The position numbers and the translations under genes are program-made. Of a stretch of DNA of 64,000 nucleotides, positions 55,795 through 64,000 are shown one piece after another. Source of the DNA: Ligustrum vulgare (taxonomy: Eukaryota > Streptophyta > Magnoliopsida > Lamiales > Oleaceae); NCBI GenBank assembly GCA_963555705.1, contig OY743168.1:20466139-20530138 (forward strand), read 5' to 3'. Every line of letters begins with the position of its first letter. Position 1 is the first letter of the stretch. Under the pieces are notes generated by a model. The model saw only the letters and a program-made list of their open reading frames with translations. It did no database searches and was not told where the DNA came from.

Positions 55795-56983
55795 ATTTAA
55801 TAACGATCCTATGTTTAAAGTTTTCTTTTACTGGTTCAAAAGTTCGATGACAAAGTATGGTTAGTTTCACCTTAAAAATATGAAGCTTCTCCTCTTTTTC
55901 CTTTCCAATTTGTATATTTATACGTTCATTACAGCTGAGAAGTGTCAAGTTTTTCTAAAGCCATCACGCATCACACATGATAAGAAAATTAAAAGGCACA
56001 CTTTTGCAGTCTGGATTGCATAATTTATTAAACATGAATAAAATATATTTTTAATGCATTCTAGAGTTCTTAGACTTGTACCACAAGTCATCACACGAGA
56101 TAAATACCAAAGCGAGAAAAGTAGAATCTGAATTCTTTCCCTAATGAGCCACTCAATCTTTTTGCTATATATGGATTTATGTAATGCAATCATTACAATT
56201 TATAAATTAATTTATAAATAATACAATTTTTTAACCATCCAAATTTTCTCTTTCCACTTTTCAACTACATATCTTACCTTGAAAACAATAAAAAAAACAA
56301 TTTAAAAATTGCTACGGTGTTATCAAACACTAAAATACAAAATTTTAAGGGCATGTTTTTAAATATTAGGTATTTTAAAAAATATTTGAACAATATAAAA
56401 CATATTCTCATAATCGATTAAAATACGAAAGTACGAAAGGAGAAAGAAGAAGAAACACTCTGTCTCTAGAAGAAATTGTTATTGTTCTATGTTTAGTTTA
56501 TTCGACTTTCTAAATTATTTCATGGCGGTATCCTTGTTTTATCCAAGGTTTAGAAAATCTGATCGGATCGATTCCCCGATCTAGTCCTACACCGCAATAT
56601 GACGCCACCTCTCTAGTCATACACATTTCGAGTCACTCGAAATTTTATTTTTCTTTTAAAATCAATTAAATTAGTTATCAATTGTACTATAACTTAATTA
56701 TTACAATTGTAACTTAATTACATCCTGTAATGAATTAATGTAACGAATTACAGTTAATAAAATTTTGACAGGTTTGCTGTTAGAATTGCTGCCAGATAAC
56801 CGTTAGCCAATTTTAGCCTTTCATGGAACCCGCGATTAAAAAAAAACCATCCAAGTGAGCCTGGAATTGAACACTTAAACCATTGGATATTCTTATAGGG
56901 AGTTTATGTGTGCACTCGCGCGTGTAGAGAGGGAAGGAGAAAAAAAAAAAGAGAGTGTGAGTGATGATTTTGTTTTCTCAAGT

Positions 56984-57017
<34 letters not shown>

Positions 57018-57419
57018 AATTTTTAATTAATACCTGATTTTGTTAAATAGTTTTTAATAATCTGATTTATAATAATAAAATTCTATAAACATGGTTCTGA
57101 GTTATTTTCTCCATATATAACACATTTATTAATATACTATTGTTGAGGTAATTATTTAAAGCATCTCCAATCCAGTGTGTTTTAAGCGAGACATCAACAA
57201 AAAAACATATTTAGTTAAAAATACTTCTACAATGCATTATGTGGAGTACGATATTAAACAGTGTGGCTTAAAAAATAGACAATATGAGATGATTCTTCTT
57301 CTTCATCTAAACGTTTCGTGAGACTTGATGATTCGGATTTTTTTTTTTTACTTTTATAATTATTTTAATTATTTTGTGAATAGGTTATTAAATTTAAATT
57401 TTAAAAAAAATACTATATA
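55795..57419. other. ERF-B distal upstream DNA
   Basis: No gene. 55870-56160 is conserved with block A. 56575-56630 (CTAGTCCTACACCGC, GCCACCTCTCTAGTC) is a rearranged scrap of the CACTA-like segment at 58898. A (GA)n run lies at 56989-57015. Confidence 0.45.
56989..57015. repeat. (GA)n microsatellite
   Basis: About 13 GA units. Confidence 0.95.
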
Positions 57420-57579
57420 GCCCTTGTTTGGTATTGATAAAATCAATTTTTAATAGATTTTGATAAAAGTTGATAAGATGTGTGATTGAAAAGTTGTGGG
57501 CCCATAAAAGTGTGGTTAAGATTAAATGTTGACTTTAATTTAATTAAAATCTAAGTTTTTAGTGCGATCAAACATGGGC
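57420..57579. mobile_element. MITE, PIF/Harbinger-like
   Basis: 160 bp with ends GCCCTTGTTTGG and, reversed, GCCCATGTTTGA, and ATA on each side (57417-57419 and 57580-57582). Confidence 0.78.
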
Positions 57580-58897
57580 ATAATCAATAAATTTAAGATT
57601 AATAATTTAAAATTTTGCATTTTAATAAATTTAATTTATCAACAAAAAATTGTCGCTAAATAAATTAGTCATTGAAATGTCTCAACAAAATAACAATAGA
57701 AAATAATAATTTAATATTAATAAAAAAAGTTGTTCGTAAAAATTAAAAAATCTCAAAAGAAATTTAACTACCAAAAAAATATAGTTCAAGAAAACAACAT
57801 TTATAGTTTATAATAACGAAAAGTTTAAGATTATTTAATTATTTTGTGAATGAGTTATTAGTTTTAAATTAAAAAAAGTCACATAATCAACATTATTTAA
57901 ATTTAGAATGAACAATTGTAAAATAAATTTTAGACTTTTGCATCAATTTATCCACGTTTTTTTTAGAAGTTCATCTATTTCATTGTTGCACTAGCCTCAA
58001 TCCACGTAGTGCATTGAAGATGCTCCTGTTATGTTTTTAAATAGGGTTAATAGCACAAAACGTCCCAACGTTTGACATGTATTGTGCAAAACGTCCCAAC
58101 GTTTTGATTTTTGACGCTAAACATCTCAACCTTTACAATTTTTGGTAGAAGACATCCTTTCTGTCAATTTTAACCCAATTTTCACCGTTAACTTCAAATT
58201 GAACAGTAAATTTCGAGGGAACAGTAAATGTAAATGACGTAGTATATTATAATATAAGCAGGAAAAAAATAAAAATAAAAATAAAAAAGAGATAAGAAAA
58301 ACAGCTGGTGCTTCTCTGTTTTGCACGCATCTCTTTAAAACGCGTTATATGTAATAATCAAGTTGCATGAGATGGATTAGTCGATTAGACAAGGGCTCCT
58401 TCCTCCCCCCATCTTTGTGCAAAGCCTCTTTCGAGAGGAGAGAGAAAAAATATTGGCCATTTTTGGGAAATTAGAAAAGGGTGCACCACATTTTTATTGT
58501 CGTCACATTTTATTTTTATTTTTTATTTGCATTACTTTTTAATTAGATTAGACTAGAAGTCCTCATTCTTTCTCCTGGCTAGATTCATGTTTTCAAATTT
58601 CTCTATTGCATTTTTATTTTTAACATTTCGTTAATTAATCTACCTTTTTTTTTTTCAAAGTAATTAATCTACCTTTTTGACTTACGATAGTTCCTTCCAA
58701 AAAATTGATTACGAGGTCATAAAAAGATTGTTTGCCATAATAAATAATACTTTTAAATTAGCAAAACATAACAACATACATAATGTTTCTGTGAGATAAT
58801 ACTTTCTCATCATTTCAAGATATATATATATATATTAACATAATATTTGGACAAAAATTATTTTAAAAGGAAAACCATTTATCTTATTTGTTGAAAA
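57580..58897. other. Intergenic DNA, end of block B
   Basis: No gene. 58040-58130 repeats the phrase AAACGTCCCAACGTTT, common in plant repeats. 58290-58350 is conserved with 26200-26250 and marks the last clear homology between the two ERF blocks. Confidence 0.4.
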
Positions 58898-59306
58898 TTT
58901 GGTTCCAATGATGTTGTCACTACTAAAAAAAAAGATCTTTTGCTGCGGTACAAAAGCGTCGCAAATAATGAAAACACCATCGCAAAAAAGTTTTTGCGAC
59001 GGCGTTGCTATGGACAACAAAGCGTCGGCGAAAAATGCATAGCAAATACTCTAGAGGTTGCAGCGGTCACGCTCTATCATGTGCAGCGATGCCACCACCT
59101 CTCTAGTCCTACACCGCCATATGTTTGCCTTTGCTCGCTCTTCCCCGATCTGCTTTCCTTCACACTGTTTGGAGGCTTGATTAATCCGTTAAAGTCAATT
59201 GAATTTAGTCCTTAAGCATCTCGACCAAGATGCACTATTATAGACAGACTTATTCACGTCTATTGTAAAAGTCAATACGCATTTGGTTCCAATGATGCTG
59301 TCACTA

Positions 59307-59342
<36 letters not shown>

Positions 59343-59690
59343 TCTTTTGCAGCGGAACAAAAGCTTCGCAAATAAGGAAAACGCCGTTGTAAAAAAGTTT
59401 TTACGACAGCGTTGCCACGGATTACAAAGCATCAGCGAAAATTTCGTAGCAAATACTCTAGAGGTTGCAGCAATCACGCTATGTCATGTGCGGCGATGCC
59501 ACCACCTCTCTAGTCCTACACCGCCATATGTTCGCCTTTCCTCGCTCTTCCCCAATCTGCTTTCCTTCACACGGTTTGGAGGCTTGATTAATCTATTAAA
59601 ATCATTTGAATTTAGTCCTTAAGCATCTCGACCAAGATGCACTAGTATAGACAAACTCATTCATATCGGTTGTAAAAGACAATACGCGTT
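58898..59690. repeat. Tandem duplication of a CACTA-like segment
   Basis: Two copies, about 58898-59280 and 59281-59690, share TTGGTTCCAATGATG, then CACTAC(T)AAAAAA, GATCTTTTGC(T/A)GCGG and GAGGTTGCAGC, and each includes the head of the next CACTA element (CACTA(T/G)TATAGAC at 59232 and 59640). The starts CACTACTAAA (58918) and CACTACAAAA (59302) look like CACTA termini, with AAAAGCGTCGCAAAT subterminal text. Each copy has an open 91-codon frame (58940-59215 and 59347-59622). Confidence 0.8.
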
Positions 59691-59869
59691 GGTTGTAAAT
59701 GTGATATATATGTCACAGATGCGTAAACTCTAGACTTTAAGCGTCGGTTCTAAAGTTAGAACGACGCTTTAGAACCAACGCCTATTGTTTAACTTTAGGC
59801 GTCGGTTCTAACTTTAGAATCGACGCCTAAAATGTTTTTTTTTTTTTTTTTGCACGAAATTCACTTGTA

Positions 59870-60085
59870 TCCAGGTCATTAACGTAGCCTGCAGTGACCC
59901 AGGCCACTGCAGGTCATGGCCTGCAATCATCTGGACGTGGCTTGCAGTGACGCAAGTCACTGCAGATCATGCCTGCAATCGTCTAAACCTGACCTGCAAT
60001 AACTCAAGTTACTGCATTCAGGTCACTGCAAGTCATGACTTGCAATCATCTAAACGTAGCCTGTGGTGACTTGAACATTCGCCAC
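59870..60085. repeat. Imperfect tandem repeats rich in GCAGTGAC/GTCACTGC
   Basis: Three to four units of about 53-67 bp with the phrases CCTGCAGTGAC, GTCACTGCAG and CCTGCAATCATCTAA. Each unit is internally palindromic. Located inside the CACTA element. Confidence 0.8.
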
Positions 60086-60112
60086 ATGCACATCACCAAA
60101 TTTATCGTCATC

Positions 60113-60114
<2 letters not shown>

Positions 60115-60151
<37 letters not shown>
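60115..60151. repeat. (TA)n microsatellite
   Basis: About 18 TA units in the CACTA element. Confidence 0.95.
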
Positions 60152-60156
<5 letters not shown>

Positions 60157-60289
60157 ATTATATTTACAAGATTGTTAATTTATTATACAAATATGTAAAT
60201 GCAAGTTTATATTATCTCAATAGAACTCCAATAATTCAAATATTGCAATATATCCATCTACTAACTAAAAATCAGCAATATCAAATTAA

Positions 60290-60610
60290 CACTGTGCTGC
60301 GAGGCCGCGCTAACTGGCCGCCGACTGACCGTCGGTTGTGCCCCAAGAATTAATAACACCCCAACCCATTTCAGGCATACCCCAGTCAGATCCCCAAGTT
60401 CCCAACCCATGAGAGTTAAAACTTCAAACCCTCGAAAATTCCCTCTGACCTCCCTGGCACAGCTCTGCTCCTTGCGATACCGTTCGACAACCGCTCCAGC
60501 TCCAACCTCCAATCGCGTCTCTAGCAACAGCGGCAACACCGCGCGTCCTCTCTTGCGTGACCGCTTCTGCCCTCCTCGCAGCAACTCTCCCCTCTCGCCT
60601 CTAGGTAATT
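60290..60610 (+). other. GC-rich segment in CACTA, possible captured gene fragment
   Basis: Distinctly GC-rich against its surroundings, with an open frame at 60409-60615 and a GGTAATTT splice-donor-like site at 60603-60610. No protein family is recognised. It could be a transduplicated 5' exon or merely composition. Confidence 0.35.
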
Positions 60611-61004
60611 TGTAAATTGTAATTATTTGGTTTTGTAATTTGTATATTTAGTAATTTCTAAGTTCTAATCAATAATATTGATTCTTGATTTCTCAATTTC
60701 TAACTTCTAAGGACACTACCCACTCAGAGTCAGTGCCGCTTCCAGTGCTACGGTCAAATTCTTGATCTTTTCTCAATTTCTCATTTTAATTCTCAGGTAC
60801 TGAGGCTAACCCTTATTCATTATGATTGAAGTTTTATTTGGAAATCATGCATAAATGTTAATTTTTTGTTTTTGCAATGTGGGTCACTTGTGAACCCTAT
60901 ATTCATCTTGCGTGAATTTGAATTTTGATTTGGTGAATATTGGATATTTGGATTTGTGAATTGTGATTGTTGAAATTTTGTGCATATTAGATTTTTGAAT
61001 TTGT

Positions 61005-61033
61005 GTTGTGTTGTGTTGTGTTGTGTTGTGTTT
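61005..61033 (+). repeat. (TGTGT)n/(TTGTG)n pentanucleotide repeat
   Basis: Five to six TTGTG units in tandem within the CACTA element. A GATAGAAT-type series follows at 61120-61205. Confidence 0.9.
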
Positions 61034-61862
61034 TGGCTTCCCCAAACTATTGCCAAGAGAAAAGATACAGAACAAAAAATGAAAAGAAACCACTTCTATG
61101 ATCTATTCGGATAGAAGTTGATTCAATGGTGATAGAATCATGATAGAATGTGATAGAGTATGGTTGAATGTGATAGAATCATGATAGAATGATAAAATCC
61201 GGATAGAAACACTATACATAAAAAAAAAAAAAAAAACTTAATACAAACAAAGAAAAAGGAGGATCAACAGCAATTCTAATTTGTTTGGAATCAAGAGACT
61301 TTAAGGAATCATTTTCTTACAATTTGGTTTATTGAATATTTGTTTAGGTGTATTTCTATATTGATTTATTAATTTTTAATATTATTTAATTTAATTAAAT
61401 AATAATAAACAATCTTGTGGCCGTTATCGGTCAACGGTCAACGATCGGGACCGCTCTAGCTGAATTGTTGTCCTGGATCCGCCATTGTCTCAAGGGGGAG
61501 GCACGGTGGTGGGGGGAGTTGAAGTTTTTGTGTTTTTGTAAGAGGAAGAGATAAAGAGAGAGGGGAGGAATGTGATGGTGACGGTGGAGGTGGAGGTGGG
61601 GTGGGGTGTTTCCGGCGGAATGGTGGTGGTGGCGGAACCCTAACACCGGTTTTAAGCGTCGGTTCCTCAAGAACCGATCGGTTCTTGAGGAACCGACACT
61701 TATGATTTAAGATCCCATTTTATGTGTCGGTTTCATCAATATAACAGACGCGTACTTCTAGAAGATATTTACAAAAATGCCACCGTCATTTATACGCATT
61801 GGTTTTACTAAAAATCGACGTGTATTCCTCTTTTTTTTTTGGTTAATTCTATACTAGTGATG

Positions 61863-63248
61863 GAGCATATGTACCTATAGGACAACATCTAATCATGTGT
61901 TTAAGCCTCTAATTTGATTTCATTTTACGGTGTTTCCTTCATTTTTTTGTTTAAGATTTTGTAGATTGGTTTTCTATATCATACTAATATGTTCGATTCA
62001 TGGTTCTTCATTTGGTGTGAAGCAATTTCTTCTCCATCTAGGAAAATATTCCACCAATCTAAAAGTATAATTTGTCGATGGAGTCAAAATTATAAATTGA
62101 AGTGAATGGTTTGATAGACCTTTTGAGGTATGATAATATATATATATATATATCCAACAATTGCACGCATTCCTTTGAAATAGTTATCATTTATTTTCAA
62201 GTCCATTGAGTTGCAATGGTTCATCTTTAACCACTCTTAGTGCTCAAGGGTGAAAACTGCTTGTTACTGATTACTCAATTTTGAGTTCTGAGCAAGTTTT
62301 CTTTAGGATATAAATAGTGCTCATATTTGACGGTGACAACTGCTATCCATTTGAGATGGTGACGATAAAATGAAATTCAATTTTAAAGAATAGATGAAGG
62401 ATGAAATAAAATCCGTGAATTTTTGTGTGGAATATTTTGGAAAGACATGACTGATCAATGATACTTTTAGTCTTTTTATTTTGACTAGACTAGATGTTTG
62501 TTCAATGGATATAATAAACGACATTGCATTAACCTTTAAAAAGAGTTGATGAACTCTAATTTTTTTTTTTTTTAGCATAACCCGAAATGTGGGGGTTGGA
62601 TGATAGAATTTTGATCTATCATTTGAACTAATGATTATTTATTTATTTATTTATTTTTTAAACGAGTGAAAGACTTGAAAAGATTTGAGACTTATTTAAA
62701 AGTGTGGGGTAAGATTCAAACCAAAATTAAAGAATATTTATTGCACTCATTGAGGAAACAGTTGAATTGTTATTAGAATACATTTTTCTCATACAAATTA
62801 AGATGCTATGTATTTCTATTGTATAAAATAATTACAAAGCAATTTCTTTAGTAGGGTAGAGAAATTGTAACTTAAAAGTCAGTTATTTTTTGAGTGAAAG
62901 AATTGATGAATTTGAGTCTACTTCAATATGTGAGTAGTACAATTTTAGTCATAGTAGAAACTTTAAATTAGTTTAATGGCTATTGTTTTGAAATCTATAA
63001 AGTGCACAAAATAGATTACAAAATATTAAATTTGGTATTTGACGAGTGTTGTCAAATGTGACCACATTAAAAAGAAGTCTACACATTTACATAAAATTGA
63101 ATCAAATAAGTGATTTTATTACTGTGTGAAAAGTTAAGTTAAATCGAGACTTTATTTCTGATCAAATAAATCATAAGATTAAAATTGAAACGAACCATTA
63201 TAAAGATCTACAAATGATTGTAACCTTACATGTCATTACGAAATGAGT
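61863..63248. other. Intergenic DNA, nothing recognised
   Basis: AT-rich, with a short (AT)n at 62138-62152. No gene, terminal repeats or known motif seen. Confidence 0.4.
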
Positions 63249-64000
63249 ATGGATGATAACGAGCGGGTTTGGCATCCCCGCTCCATTTTCATTTAAACGG
63301 GGACGGGACGGGACGGGGTGGGGATGTCTATAATCCTCGTTTACATCCCCATATATATATTTGTCTATTAATATCTTTTTATAATGGTTATCGAATGAAA
63401 TTCTTATTATCATATAATACTGCACATTACTCCTTGACTAGATCAAAAAGTTTGTAGGTGGACCATAAAAGTATGACCAAACAAATTAATAAAGATATTT
63501 ATGATTATCAAATGATGACAATGCATAAGATAACAACTATTTTTTAATTTGATATCTGGTTACGACTTAAAGAAAATAATATAAAAGTGATTATTTCATT
63601 TTCTGTGAACATTGATGTTCTCGAGCAATACTTAGGTATACAAATTCTGTTTTTAAAGTATGATTATTTTGCAAAATTTTCATTTAATAGCTCTAGAGAA
63701 TGATTAACATTAATAGAAAAATTCATAATAGCTATTATAGAGTAGTACATGTTTAATTGTATTAAAAAGTATGTTTGAATAGAATGAACTGAGACTTGAG
63801 AGTGAGAGATGAAGAGTAGTATAAAGTTGAAATATAGGGGTTGATTTTGAAATTATATATTTGGGCGTCAGGTAGTTTAGGATACTTTTAATTTGTTTTG
63901 ATTTTTTTTTTAATCGAACTTACTAATCGAGAATAGTTTAGGGGCCGAGCCGGGGATTTGACAGCTCACCCCATCCCCACTTGAGGATACATTTTCATCC
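63249..64000. mobile_element. G-rich non-autonomous DNA element, copy 2 (cut by window edge)
   Basis: Inverted relative to 28221-28870. 63355-63410 reverse-matches 28660-28720 (TATTAATATCTTTTTATAATG), and 63785-63920 reverse-matches 28380-28500. G-runs at 63299-63324 and C-runs near 63970 form its ends. The outer border lies beyond 64000. Confidence 0.7.

Larger units (their letters stand above)
53240..58360. repeat. Segmental duplication block B (ERF-B locus)
   Basis: Direct repeat of 15660-16003 plus 22438-26260. Around 53460 it has continuous sequence where block A carries copia element 2, so it serves as an unoccupied reference for that site. It is longer than block A beyond the promoter because of extra MITEs and other inserts. 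Confidence 0.83.
59640..61859. mobile_element. Non-autonomous CACTA element
   Basis: 2220 bp with ends CACTAGTATAGAC and, reversed, CACTAGTATAGAA, flanked by ATG (59637-59639 and 61860-61862), the 3-bp duplication expected for CACTA. Subterminal motifs GCGTCGGTT and ATACGC(G/A)TTGGTT repeat in both orientations near each end (59690-59835 and 61640-61830). No transposase. The inside holds a 60-bp-type tandem repeat, microsatellites and a GC-rich segment that may be a captured gene fragment. Confidence 0.92.

Noticed and set aside
60409..60615. 68-codon frame as a host gene
   Set aside because: It is short, inside a CACTA element and has no recognisable domain; kept only as a possible captured fragment.

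Overview
This window looks like nuclear DNA from a eudicot plant. It is very AT-rich. It holds two intact intronless AP2/ERF transcription-factor genes, and almost everything else is plant transposable elements in various states of decay: Ty1/copia, Ty3/gypsy, a Cassandra TRIM, an L1-type LINE, Helitrons, CACTA, hAT and PIF/Harbinger-like MITEs. I found no tRNA gene, functional rRNA gene, CRISPR array or bacterial-style operon. I cannot name the species from the sequence.

The host genes are ERF-A (22752-23483, minus strand) and ERF-B (53682-54380, minus strand). They are close paralogues of the DREB-type ERF012/013/014 (DREB26-like) group, with AP2 domains that differ at one residue. The duplication is larger than the genes. 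Homology runs from about 15660 to 26260 (interrupted by a copia element) and from about 53240 to 58360, in direct orientation about 31 kb apart. The DNA between the two blocks is transposon fill.

Layout. 1-2270: 3' end of a Ty1/copia element next to palindrome-rich repeat DNA. 2271-5218: dispersed repeat, a gypsy RNase H relic and a MITE. 5219-11360: defective copia element (minus strand, target duplication TCGTA) inserted in a decayed gypsy-type gag frame. 12241-14530: repeat DNA with an iterated 'TTTGTGATTTGTGATCG' motif. 14961-15554: hAT deletion derivative. 16004-22437: second, younger copy of the same defective copia subfamily (plus strand, CATAT duplication), ending about 310 bp past the ERF-A stop. 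25-31 kb: a run of non-autonomous hAT-like elements, three of them with perfect 8-bp target duplications. 31214-33297: gypsy solo LTR (GTATA). 33622-45130: a nested stack. A Tat-like gypsy is interrupted by a Cassandra TRIM (GAACC), by an unclassified 352-bp insert (AAATT) and, inside its 3' LTR, by a copia element (TTAAA). The 3' LTR of that copia is in turn split by a MITE and a LINE. 45211-45529: foldback MITE. 45756-49361 and 50753-52148: two Helitrons with the same 5' start and the same 3' hairpin design. After ERF-B come MITEs, a tandemly duplicated CACTA-like segment, a 2220-bp CACTA element (59640-61859, ATG duplication) and a G-rich element cut by the window edge.

The ERF genes probably act independently as nuclear DNA-binding regulators. 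The transposons form no pathway, but their target duplications and nesting allow many events to be ordered. No coding system of an obviously new type was found. The most notable items are the defective copia subfamily that kept transposing, the paralogous ERF blocks with an empty-site comparator, and the deep nesting at 33.6-45.1 kb.
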